From an uncultured Clostridia bacterium (GTDB lineage: Bacteria > Bacillota > Clostridia > Oscillospirales > Oscillospiraceae), in the NCBI GenBank assembly GCA_937892865.1, contig CALBJG010000178.1:1-24558 (forward strand): a stretch of DNA of 24,558 nucleotides, given 5' to 3'. Below the pieces are notes generated by a model, which was given only the letters and a program-made list of their open reading frames with translations, was not told the origin of the DNA and ran no database searches. A program made the translations under genes and the position numbers. Below are positions 6,582 to 13,416 of the stretch, one piece after another (the stretch's first letter is position 1; each line of letters starts with the position of its first letter).

Positions 6582-7919
6582 TTATTCCCATACCAATGTT
6601 TTTCGCCAGGAACCAAAGAAGTAAATCCCTGCACCCACGGCGCCGTCAGCAATCCAGGACAGCACCCAACCAGCGTAATAACCATAGATACCAAAAGGAC
6701 CGATCAGGATAGCGCTGATTATGATTCTGGCAACAGAACCCGCTATGGTGGTAATCAGCAAAGCCCGCATTCTGCCAATGCCTCGGAAGAAATTGTGAAA
6801 CAGATTCGCAAAGATGTTGCAGGTCAAAAACGGCAGAAAATACCGCAAATACATAACGGTGTATTCCACGGATTCAGGGTTTGCGTCTTTTGCATAAAAC
6901 AAGGATGTGACAGAACTTGCAAACAGGCAACAAGCCAGCAGCACAGGCATCACCAGCACTAAGGTTTGCAGTGCGCCTACCCGCACGCCTTTTTTTAGCA
7001 AATGATATTTATTTGACCCATAACATTGGGCTGTATAGTTGCCCACCGTCTTGGAGGAATTGATGTAAATGGCTGCGTTGATGTTATAAATTTTCAACGA
7101 TACGGAATAGCTGGCCGACGCAGCGCCTCCGATGCCATTCAGCATCGGTGACAGGATCATTCCGGCAAAATACATCACAGATTGCTGCACCATAATGGAA
7201 AGAGAAAATCTCCCTGCCTCCTTGATCTCCAAAAAACGGATAGGGGTTTTCACTGCCGCTACCTGCATTTTTTTGAACACCGAACGCAGCCGGAGCCAAT
7301 AAACGCCGGCACAGACCACGGCAGAAAGCACTGTGCTCCAAGCCAGTGCCTCAATGCCCATATGCATGAGCAGGATTCCCGCTGCGCCGATGGCGATATT
7401 TAACACCGCAGACAGAACGGAAACACTCAATGGGAAAGCGCTGTCACCAACGGCATTGAATACAGAGACACTAAATGACATATACAGGATAAATACCTTA
7501 CCTGCAGTGGTGATGAAGAAATAGTGGTCACAATCCTGCACAATTGCAGGATCGATCTTCAAAAAGCCGTATATCTCCCAGCGGAACAGCAGAAAAACAC
7601 AAGACAGCAGAAAAAGCAAAGAAAAAGCAAAGCGAAAATTATTCACGATCACCTGCCTAAGTTTCCCATACGCTCCTGCGCCAAACAAATGGGAAACATA
7701 CACACCCACGCCCATGCCGTAGCCCCAAAACACGGAGTCGACAAAGGTTTCAAATGGGGAAAGGGCGCCGATAGCCGCCAGGGCACTATCACCCAAAAGT
7801 TTTCCCGCCATAATGGTATCGATGGTGGAATAGGCTTGGGAAAGCAGACTGGACAACACCATGGGAATAGCAAACAGGAGAAAGGTTTTATATATATTGC
7901 CCTTTGTTAAGTCCTTCAT
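6582..7919 (-). CDS. MATE-family multidrug/organic cation efflux protein
   Basis: A 445-residue membrane protein with about twelve hydrophobic segments in two similar halves. The N-terminal signature KTFLLFAIPMVLSSLLSQAY, then STIDTIMAGKLLGDSALAAI, is typical of MATE (NorM/DinF-like) Na+- or H+-coupled exporters. The second half repeats the pattern (FSLSIMVQQSVMYFAGMILS). It should sit in the plasma membrane and export a cationic or amphipathic compound; the substrate is not readable from sequence. The start at 7919 follows AGAGGG. It is divergent from a DeoR-type regulator with overlapping promoters and shared operator-like repeats, so it is a likely regulatory target. Confidence 0.93.
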   Translation of the reverse strand: MKDLTKGNIYKTFLLFAIPMVLSSLLSQAYSTIDTIMAGKLLGDSALAAIGALSPFETFVDSVFWGYGMGVGVYVSHLFGAGAYGKLRQVIVNNFRFAFSLLFLLSCVFLLFRWEIYGFLKIDPAIVQDCDHYFFITTAGKVFILYMSFSVSVFNAVGDSAFPLSVSVLSAVLNIAIGAAGILLMHMGIEALAWSTVLSAVVCAGVYWLRLRSVFKKMQVAAVKTPIRFLEIKEAGRFSLSIMVQQSVMYFAGMILSPMLNGIGGAASASYSVSLKIYNINAAIYINSSKTVGNYTAQCYGSNKYHLLKKGVRVGALQTLVLVMPVLLACCLFASSVTSLFYAKDANPESVEYTVMYLRYFLPFLTCNIFANLFHNFFRGIGRMRALLITTIAGSVARIIISAILIGPFGIYGYYAGWVLSWIADGAVGAGIYFFGSWRKTLVWE

Positions 7920-7930
7920 TTTGATCCCTC

Positions 7931-7959
7931 TTGACAGATCGATTTTATATTTTTATAAT
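7931..7959 (+). promoter_or_regulatory. consensus sigma-A promoter of the DeoR-type regulator gene
   Basis: TTGACA (7931-7936), 17-base spacer, TATAAT (7954-7959): a perfect consensus match. Predicted start near 7966, giving a leader of about 75 bases that contains three TTTATCA repeats. Confidence 0.85.
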
Positions 7960-7985
7960 CATAACAGTTTTTCACTTTTTATCAA
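7958..7985 (-). promoter_or_regulatory. sigma-A type promoter of the MATE gene, overlapping the divergent promoter
   Basis: On the minus strand TTGATA (7985-7980), 16-base spacer, TATGAT (7963-7958). Its -10 overlaps the -10 of the regulator promoter by two bases, and its -35 coincides with the first TTTATCA repeat, so binding there would block it. Confidence 0.7.
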
Positions 7986-8024
7986 GATAGGTTTATAATT
8001 TTGAACATTTATCATTTTTTATCA
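7978..8024 (+). promoter_or_regulatory. three phased TTTATCA repeats, candidate operator
   Basis: TTTATCA occurs at 7978-7984, 8008-8014 and 8018-8024. The start-to-start distances are 30 and 10 bases, which is whole helical turns, so all three would face the same side of the DNA. The first overlaps the MATE -35 box; the others lie just upstream of the regulator's ribosome binding site. Candidate sites for the adjacent DeoR-type protein; this is inference from position and spacing. Confidence 0.5.
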
Positions 8025-8039
8025 AACAAGGGGCAAAAA

Positions 8040-8801
8040 ATGTTACAAAAACGTATTGATCGGATATTGGACATCATCAAGGAGCAGGGCTATGTAACCG
8101 TCAAATATCTGTGCGAGGAATTGCACTACAGCACTGCCACTATCAATCGGGATCTAAATGATCTGCAAAAACAAAAGCTAATCGTCCGCCACTATGGCGG
8201 TGCAGAACTGGCGGACAGAAAAGGTATCCCCTTGGTCTTTCGTTATCACAAAATGCGCCCGGTCAAACGAGCCATTTCCAAAAGGGCAGCAGAGCTGATT
8301 TCTGGCGAAATGACGGTCTTTATTGACGGTAGCACCACCGCTCAATATATAGCGGAGTATATCCGGAATATCAAAGATCTCACCGTTATTACCAACAATT
8401 TGAATTTGGTATCCCACCTGAGCGAAGCCGGAGTCAAATGCATTTGTCTGGGCGGTGCGGTAGTGGAAGCACCCTATATGACCGGCGGCGACGATGCTGC
8501 AGTGCAGGCACGAACCTATACCGCAGACATTGCCTTTTTCTCCGTAGGCGGTGTATCAGCCGATGGCATCATTTACGACGGGGACGGATACTTCCCCCTC
8601 CACAAGGCTATGCTGGGACGGGCAAAAAAGCGTGTTTTTTTGGTGGATCATCAAAAGATTGGCGTAACAAACAAGCGAGTGCTCTGTGATTTTACGGACA
8701 TCGACACGGTCGTTTCTGATTTTGAATTTTCCGATCAGGTGAAAGAAAAATTCCCAAACACGCAATTTATCAAGATAAAAACACCAAAAACACAGCAATA
8801 A
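8040..8801 (+). CDS. DeoR-family transcriptional regulator
   Basis: A 253-residue repressor-type protein. The N-terminal winged helix-turn-helix (KEQGYVTVKYLCEELHYSTATINRDLNDLQ, about residues 14-43) is the DeoR HTH. The C-terminal sensor domain shows the usual FIDGSTTAQYIAEYI, VITNNLNLVSHL, CLGGAV and KRVFLVDHQKIG motifs of the ISOCOT/phosphosugar-binding fold. ATG 8040 follows AAGGGG (8028-8033, spacing 6); a TTG at 8001 is in frame but lies upstream of the ribosome binding site. Members usually sense a phosphorylated sugar or nucleoside intermediate. The neighbour is a MATE exporter rather than a sugar operon, so local autoregulation and control of the exporter is inferred from shared promoters, and the inducer is unknown. 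Confidence 0.93.
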   Translation: MLQKRIDRILDIIKEQGYVTVKYLCEELHYSTATINRDLNDLQKQKLIVRHYGGAELADRKGIPLVFRYHKMRPVKRAISKRAAELISGEMTVFIDGSTTAQYIAEYIRNIKDLTVITNNLNLVSHLSEAGVKCICLGGAVVEAPYMTGGDDAAVQARTYTADIAFFSVGGVSADGIIYDGDGYFPLHKAMLGRAKKRVFLVDHQKIGVTNKRVLCDFTDIDTVVSDFEFSDQVKEKFPNTQFIKIKTPKTQQ

Positions 8802-9077
8802 ATCCACCAACCGTCACAAAAAATAGAGATTTGTGGAAATGTCCTTCTATTTTCAGACGGGCAATTCCGTTACGATATCAACCAGCCAAGGGCCTCTTCC
8901 CACCGTCGAAATGAATATTTACACCAGTGGGCGGCGGGTCGCCGACCTGGGCGACCGAAATGCGTGGTAATGGTTGCAAATAGGTGCGTTTGGTGCAAAC
9001 AGAAAGAAAAAGACCCCTGTGTTCCCTTTTTGTTGGAAACACAGGGGTTTTCGCCGTTTTGGCAAGGATGGACTGAC
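8802..9077. other. unassigned intergenic stretch
   Basis: Between the regulator stop and the tRNA terminator I see no convincing gene. It contains a GC-rich hairpin GGTCGCC-GACCTG-GGCGACC (8937-8956) and, at 9013-9048, a long hairpin with T-rich tails on both strands. Open frames crossing it are readings through the tRNA-Leu gene or lack a ribosome binding site. Confidence 0.5.
9013..9052. terminator. hairpin with T-rich tails on both strands
   Basis: ACCCCTGTGTTCC (9013-9025) pairs with GGAAACACAGGGGT (9035-9048) leaving one bulged base. Plus strand tail TTTTCGCC; minus strand tail CTTTTTCTTTCT. It could end the regulator transcript on the plus strand or act as a second stop behind the tRNA on the minus strand. 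Confidence 0.6.
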
Positions 9078-9108
9078 AAAAAAAGAGACAGCCTTTCAGC
9101 TGTCTCTT
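9078..9108 (-). terminator. intrinsic terminator of tRNA-Leu
   Basis: On the minus strand AAGAGACAGC-TGAAAG-GCTGTCTCTT is followed by a run of T (plus-strand A's 9078-9084). It begins right after the encoded CCA of the tRNA. Confidence 0.85.
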
Positions 9109-9196
9109 TGGTGCGCGAGGCGGGACTTGAACCCGCACGTCCGCAGTGAACACTAGAACCTGAATCTAGCGAGTCTACCAATTCCACCACTCGCGC
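9109..9196 (-). tRNA. tRNA-Leu (anticodon CAG), CCA encoded
   Basis: The minus strand reads GCGCGAG acceptor arm, D-arm with GGAATTGGTAGACTCGC, anticodon stem CTAGA with loop TTCAGGT (anticodon CAG, Leu codon CUG), a long class II variable arm (typical of Leu), the T-arm GCGGG-TTCAAGT-CCCGC, the returning CTCGCGC, discriminator A and an encoded CCA (9111-9109). The 7-bp acceptor stem is perfect. Confidence 0.95.
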
Positions 9197-9235
9197 ATAT
9201 TAACTTGGCGGGGCAGTTGCCCTAACCGCTTGAAC

Positions 9236-9264
9236 ATAATACCACGCCAAGTATTGTTTGTCAA
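9236..9264 (-). promoter_or_regulatory. sigma-A type promoter of tRNA-Leu
   Basis: On the minus strand TTGACA (9264-9259), 17-base spacer, TATTAT (9241-9236), about 40 bases before the mature tRNA 5' end. No terminator was seen between it and the upstream metA-FTR operon, so read-through from that operon is possible. Confidence 0.75.
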
Positions 9265-9293
9265 CAACTTTTTTGCTTTTTTGCAGGATAATT

Positions 9294-9488
9294 TTAATCC
9301 TTATAATAAAGCATACAATGACAGAACCCTTTGAAGTCCGGATCTGCGATCTGTTCACGAAACTCTTTACAAATACACTTGTTCTCCTCTGTGCGTTGCA
9401 ACCTGCAAGGACAGTATCCGCCGGTTCGTTTTAATCCGTCTTGAACCGTTTTCACCGTTTCTTTATCCTCGTTCAATCGAACTGCCAT
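9294..9488 (-). CDS. ferredoxin-thioredoxin reductase catalytic-chain-like protein (64 aa)
   Basis: A small Fe-S/disulfide-type protein. Cysteines form CPC (26-28), CIC (38-40) and CHC (56-58), with GGYCPCRL before and GFCHCMLYYK after; this CxC-CxC-CHC pattern and the CHC-M/L-Y/F ending are those of the FTR catalytic chain, which uses a [4Fe-4S] cluster beside a redox disulfide to move ferredoxin electrons to thiols. Spacing (9 then 15 residues between pairs) differs from the plant enzyme (16 then 8), as I recall for the short bacterial relatives. Its ATG overlaps the metA stop by one base (TGATG), so translation is coupled. A role in thiol redox linked to sulfur amino-acid synthesis is inference. 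Confidence 0.8.
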   Translation of the reverse strand: MAVRLNEDKETVKTVQDGLKRTGGYCPCRLQRTEENKCICKEFREQIADPDFKGFCHCMLYYKD

Positions 9489-10420
9489 CAGTTTTCCTCC
9501 CGGTCGCCAATGGACATAATATCATATGGTGTCGTCTGATAAACAAAGTAGTTCAACCAGTTTGAGAACAGAAGATTTGCATGTCCACGCCAACGAACAA
9601 GGGGTTCTTTTGTATCGTCATCATTGGGGAAATAATTCTCAGGAACAGCGATTGGCAGGCCGAGATTTTTATCCCGTGTATATTCTCTGTTTAATGTATC
9701 GGCATCATATTCCGAATGACCGGTCACAAAGATTTGACGCCCTCCTTCGTTCATCACTGCATAAACACCGGACTTTTCTGACGAAGCGAGGATCTTCAAT
9801 TTCGGTTCTGCTTCCACTTTTTCTCTATCGATTCCAAAATAACGGGAATGCGGTACATAGAACACATCATCAAAGCCGCGTAATAAAATTGCCCGTTTAT
9901 AATCAGCGATATGCGGAAATACACCAAATACCTTTTCTTTTAACCGAACACAATCAATGCCATAATGATAGTACAAACCCGCAAAAGCACCCCAACAAAT
10001 ATGCATTGTTGAGTGAACATTCGTCTTTGACCACTCCATAATTTGGCACAATTCATCCCAATAATCCACATCCTCATATGCAAGATGCTCCAGAGGGGCG
10101 CCGGTAATAACCATGCCGTCAAATTTTCGGTCTTTCAGTTCGTCAAAAGTTTTATAGAATGCAATCATATGTTCTTCCGATACATTCTTGGCTTTATGAC
10201 TGCTCACCTGCATCAATTCCAAATGGACTTGAAGCGGTGTATTACCGAGAAGTCTGGTAAACTGAGTCTCCGTTTCAATCTTGGTAGGCATCAGATTTAA
10301 AAGAACGATCTCCAGTGGACGAATATCTTGAGAAACCGCTCTGTTCTCGGTCATAACAAATATATTTTCTTGTTGCAGTGTACCGGCTGCAGGCAAGTCA
10401 TTAGGAATTCGAATGGGCAT
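9488..10420 (-). CDS. metA: homoserine O-acyltransferase MetA, predicted acetyl-CoA specific
   Basis: First committed enzyme of methionine synthesis: acylates homoserine. Full length (310 aa). Catalytic residues are where the family expects them: nucleophile C142 (MHICWGAFAGLYYHYG), H235 and E237 (VTGHSEYD). Residue 111 is Glu (GAPLEHLAYEDVDYW); in characterised MetA enzymes Glu here goes with acetyl-CoA and Gly with succinyl-CoA, so O-acetylhomoserine is the predicted product despite the usual 'succinyltransferase' label. The gene has its own consensus promoter overlapping the stop of the SpoIID-like gene and a short leader with AGAGGTGG; no S-box (SAM) riboswitch or T-box fits in the 60-base leader. 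The FTR-like gene follows with a one-base overlap. Confidence 0.95.
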   Translation of the reverse strand: MPIRIPNDLPAAGTLQQENIFVMTENRAVSQDIRPLEIVLLNLMPTKIETETQFTRLLGNTPLQVHLELMQVSSHKAKNVSEEHMIAFYKTFDELKDRKFDGMVITGAPLEHLAYEDVDYWDELCQIMEWSKTNVHSTMHICWGAFAGLYYHYGIDCVRLKEKVFGVFPHIADYKRAILLRGFDDVFYVPHSRYFGIDREKVEAEPKLKILASSEKSGVYAVMNEGGRQIFVTGHSEYDADTLNREYTRDKNLGLPIAVPENYFPNDDDTKEPLVRWRGHANLLFSNWLNYFVYQTTPYDIMSIGDREEN

Positions 10421-10455
10421 AATAATACCACCTCTCTGTGGGAAAATCTTGCCTT

Positions 10456-10484
10456 ATTGTATCCTAATAAAGTTGTTTTGTCAA
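10456..10484 (-). promoter_or_regulatory. sigma-A promoter of metA
   Basis: On the minus strand TTGACA (10484-10479), 17-base spacer, TACAAT (10461-10456). The -35 box overlaps the stop codon of the upstream SpoIID-like gene. Predicted leader is about 30 bases. Confidence 0.8.
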
Positions 10485-11485
10485 TCAGCCTGCTCGTAGT
10501 GCTCCATTGTCGTATTTTTATAATAGTGTGATAAAATTTCTTCGAAAGTTTTGCCGTCTACAGCCATGGCTTCCGCCCCATACTGACTCATACCGACTCG
10601 GTGACCGAATCCTTTTGTAGTAATTGTTATTGTATCACCGATTGCAGTAAGCGCAAACGCAGTGGAACGCAAATTCAACAATTTGCGAATTTCTGTACCT
10701 GAGTATGTTTTTCCACACAAGGTTATTGTTGCAACGCCTCCGCCGTCAGTGTAACTAATTTTTTCAAGCCAGCCTGATGAAGGGCCTTTCATATCTGCTT
10801 TCAGCAGTGATCGAAACTCATCGGTCGTATATGTCACAGTATCCATATAATGTGTTGCGTTTTCCTCGCCGGGGCTTTCTGTTGCCTGAAGGTAAGGAAC
10901 ATCTGTCCCCCATACAGCCTTCGCATCTTCCGTCCAACCGCCGGAGCAGGAAAAATATGTAGCCTCAATCAGTTTGCGATCGTAAGTAAGCACCAGACCT
11001 TTTGTTTGATCCACAGCATCTTCTATTCGTTTAATTGCTGCATCTGTCCCACCGCACGCAAGAAAATCCGCACTGCTACAAAATCCTTGGCAACAATTTG
11101 CGTTAGTACACACAGCAGCACTTTCGTGTTTAAAGTTTTCCATATTATGCAGTGTATAAGTTCTGCTTACCACCGCTTGTGCTTTTAGCGCCTCTATTTC
11201 AAAATCCACAGGCATTTCACCTAACAGAACAGAAACCAAGTATGTATCCAAATCAATTTCTCTGATTTCATCATCCGGGAACAGAACAGGTACTTTTGTT
11301 ACATCATCGGTTGGCTGGGCGGAATCAATATTCTGCTCTGAATTTATAGTTGCTTCGCTTTCTGTCGGCATTGTTTGCTCATGCAAACTGTGAGGCTTTT
11401 CTCGCATCCATACAGCAAATATGATCGCCGGCATGATCGCTCCCAAAAATAAAGCAAAAAGAATTTGTTTCCATCTTTTAGACAC
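10481..11485 (-). CDS. spoIID: SpoIID/LytB-type lytic transglycosylase domain protein
   Basis: In spore formers SpoIID cleaves peptidoglycan glycan strands during engulfment. This 334-residue protein has a cytosolic N terminus (VSKRWKQ), one membrane anchor (ILFALFLGAIMPAIIFAVWM), an acidic linker, then the SpoIID domain outside. DLDTYLVSVLLGEMPVDFEI contains the catalytic-type Glu (E90), followed by ALKAQAVVSRTYTL, FSCSGGWTEDAKAVWGTDVP and the C-terminal GFGHRVGMSQYGAEAMA that marks the family. The GTG start at 11485 follows GGAGGTG; an upstream in-frame ATG adds 32 residues before the ribosome binding site and is rejected. The gene is divergent from the LRR protein. A palindrome (11508-11524) lies between its start and the divergent promoter; no clear sigma-A or sigma-E promoter was identified. 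Confidence 0.9.
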   Translation of the reverse strand: MSKRWKQILFALFLGAIMPAIIFAVWMREKPHSLHEQTMPTESEATINSEQNIDSAQPTDDVTKVPVLFPDDEIREIDLDTYLVSVLLGEMPVDFEIEALKAQAVVSRTYTLHNMENFKHESAAVCTNANCCQGFCSSADFLACGGTDAAIKRIEDAVDQTKGLVLTYDRKLIEATYFSCSGGWTEDAKAVWGTDVPYLQATESPGEENATHYMDTVTYTTDEFRSLLKADMKGPSSGWLEKISYTDGGGVATITLCGKTYSGTEIRKLLNLRSTAFALTAIGDTITITTKGFGHRVGMSQYGAEAMAVDGKTFEEILSHYYKNTTMEHYEQAD

Positions 11486-11507
11486 ACAATACACCTCCGC
11501 ACATATG

Positions 11508-11524
11508 GTATCAAAAAATGATAC
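11508..11524. promoter_or_regulatory. palindrome GTATCA-N5-TGATAC upstream of the SpoIID-like gene
   Basis: Perfect 6-bp inverted repeat around AAAAA, 23 bases before the GTG start on the minus strand. Symmetric and short-spaced like an operator, or a leader hairpin if transcription begins upstream. No T run follows, so not a terminator. Confidence 0.45.
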
Positions 11525-11574
11525 TGATGTTTGCCGTTTTTTGTTGGTTAGATATGGTAAATGTATGTCAATGC

Positions 11575-11603
11575 TTGACATAATTCCTTGTCATAAGTAT
11601 AAT
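11575..11603 (+). promoter_or_regulatory. consensus sigma-A promoter of the LRR protein gene
   Basis: TTGACA (11575-11580), 17-base spacer, TATAAT (11598-11603): a perfect consensus match, with the ATG at 11638 about 28 bases after the expected start. Confidence 0.85.
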
Positions 11604-11637
11604 TTATTTGAAGTTTTTTCTCGAAACGGAGTTTACT

Positions 11638-13374
11638 ATGAAGAAAATTGTACGTATTTTAATACCGCTATTTTTAGTGCTTACGATTCTTCTATGCACA
11701 TTTTGGTATTTGTTTGTATATGACCGCGACTTTACCAGGGATGTACTTCTTACATTTGCGCGCAGTTCCGAAATGCGCGGCAAACATACATTTGCTTCCT
11801 GGTTATACGACCTTGCTTATATGCAATCCGGCGATGACGAATCTGTAGCCATCGAATTGGCGGAACAATATAAAAAAGCAGGTAATTACACAAAAGCGGA
11901 AAACACACTGTCCAACGCAATAACAGATGGCGGCGGTGTAGACTTGTATGTCGCTTTATGCCAAACATATATTGAGCAGGACAAACTGTTGGATGCCGTA
12001 AAAATGCTCAACAGCATTGCCAATGAAGATGTAAAAAAGCAAATTGAACAAATGCGGCCTGCTGCTCCGACACCCACTCAAGATCAAGCCCCCGGCATCT
12101 ACAAACAGTATATTGCCGTAAAATTGGAATCAAACGGTGGTAAAATTTACACCTCAATGACTGCGGATTATCCATCAACCCAAAATCCGGCATATGACCA
12201 ACCGCTTCAGATGGCTGACGGTGAAAATACGATCTATGCAGTTGCCATCAAAGATGGATTGATCAGCCCCCTTGCCATTTACACATACACCATCAATGAT
12301 GTTGTAGAAACTGTCACCATTGATGATCCTGCTATGGATATTGCTGTCCGTGAATCTCTCAATGTTTCCGAAGACAGTTCCTTAATGACAAGTGATCTTT
12401 GGAAAATCGAAACATTCATTGTCCCGAAAGATGCGAAGAATTATGACGCGCTGCAATATATGATCAACCTGGTTAGTCTGACCATTGAAGACGGAAATTC
12501 ACAACAACTTTTCCAAATTTCCGCTGCAAAAAATTTGAAGGAACTAACAATTAAAAACACCGCCGTTTCATCCGATGTTTTAACCGCTATTGGTTCCATA
12601 TCGACTTTGGAAAGCTTAACAATGCATGGTTGTGGACTGACCTCCATTCGCCCTTTGGAAAACTCCACAAAAATTACAGATCTTGATATCAGTAACAACA
12701 CCATCCGTAGCGTTGAGCCTGTCGCGCAAATGGCAAATCTGAAAGTGTTCAACTGCAAGCAAAATGTAATCGTTGATCTTTCGCCCCTGTCTGCAAACAA
12801 AAATCTGACACAATTGGATATCTCTTATAATGCGGTTACTACCCTTGCTCCCTTGAGCGTCCTTGGTAATCTGACATTGTTGGAGGCTAACAACAACGGA
12901 ATTACAGATCTTGGGGATATGAATCAACTGACCGCTCTCAGTTATTTATCCCTCGGGTATAACAGTGTGTCGGATATATCCAAATTATCAGCCTGCACTG
13001 AACTTACAAATTTGAATCTTTCAAGCAACAAAATCAGTGACATTTCGGTTGTCGGCTCTTTAACGAAACTGATGTACTTTGACTTTTCCTATAACGAGGT
13101 AACGCAATTACCCACATGGTCAAAAGACAGCGTGCTCGTTGCAATTAACGGTTCGCACAACAAATTATCCTCTTTGGATAGTTTGAGCGGAATGGCATGC
13201 CTGAATAATGTCAATATGGACTACAACAAAGAGATTACTTCAGTTGATGAACTTGCTACTTGCCCAGTGCTGATTCGTGTAGATGTGTATGGAACAAAAG
13301 TAACCAACGTTGAATCTCTGACAAAACAAAGCATCATCGTTATCTATAACGAAGTCGATGGCAAAACAGAATAA
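11638..13374 (+). CDS. membrane-anchored leucine-rich-repeat protein with TPR-like and chitobiase-like domains
   Basis: A 578-residue surface protein of unknown role. In order: a membrane anchor (VRILIPLFLVLTILLCTFWYLF, about 4-26), a TPR-like helical region (about 45-130; ELAEQYKKAGNYTKAENTLSNA), a Pro/Thr linker (AAPTPTQDQAP), a beta domain like the chitobiase C-terminal/Fn3-like domain (about 145-215; NGGKIYTSMTADYPSTQNPA, then DGENTIYAVAIKDG) and about ten internalin-type 20-22 residue leucine-rich repeats (about 280-560; consensus LxxLDISxNxIxDIxPL). There is no LPXTG motif; the N-terminal segment is the anchor. ATG 11638 follows CGGAG by 6 bases; an upstream TTG (11608) lies right at the transcription start and is rejected. 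Modules suggest protein or sugar binding at the envelope. Confidence 0.85.
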   Translation: MKKIVRILIPLFLVLTILLCTFWYLFVYDRDFTRDVLLTFARSSEMRGKHTFASWLYDLAYMQSGDDESVAIELAEQYKKAGNYTKAENTLSNAITDGGGVDLYVALCQTYIEQDKLLDAVKMLNSIANEDVKKQIEQMRPAAPTPTQDQAPGIYKQYIAVKLESNGGKIYTSMTADYPSTQNPAYDQPLQMADGENTIYAVAIKDGLISPLAIYTYTINDVVETVTIDDPAMDIAVRESLNVSEDSSLMTSDLWKIETFIVPKDAKNYDALQYMINLVSLTIEDGNSQQLFQISAAKNLKELTIKNTAVSSDVLTAIGSISTLESLTMHGCGLTSIRPLENSTKITDLDISNNTIRSVEPVAQMANLKVFNCKQNVIVDLSPLSANKNLTQLDISYNAVTTLAPLSVLGNLTLLEANNNGITDLGDMNQLTALSYLSLGYNSVSDISKLSACTELTNLNLSSNKISDISVVGSLTKLMYFDFSYNEVTQLPTWSKDSVLVAINGSHNKLSSLDSLSGMACLNNVNMDYNKEITSVDELATCPVLIRVDVYGTKVTNVESLTKQSIIVIYNEVDGKTE

Positions 13375-13416
13375 AAAAACGGAGAACATTGAAAACTCAA
13401 TGTTCTCCGTTTTTTA
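13375..13416. terminator. bidirectional intrinsic terminator
   Basis: AAAAACGGAGAACATTGA-AAAC-TCAATGTTCTCCGTTTTT is an 18-bp perfect stem with a 4-base loop. It lies immediately between the stops of the LRR protein gene (+) and the sirtuin gene (-), serving both. Confidence 0.95.

Noticed and set aside
6443..6694. Extended start of the small membrane protein to 6694
   Set aside because: It would run through the MATE terminator and the promoter at 6471-6498 and overlap the MATE gene; ATG 6442 has the ribosome binding site.
8870..9190. Open frames on both strands across the tRNA-Leu gene (for example those containing SLDSGSSVHCGRAGSSPASR or REAGLEPARP)
   Set aside because: These are the well-known spurious readings through a tRNA-Leu gene and its flanks; they lack ribosome binding sites and overlap a clear tRNA and its terminator.
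10421..10485. SAM (S-box) riboswitch upstream of metA
   Set aside because: The predicted leader is about 30 bases and the gap to the previous gene about 60; there is no room for the roughly 100-base S-box fold.
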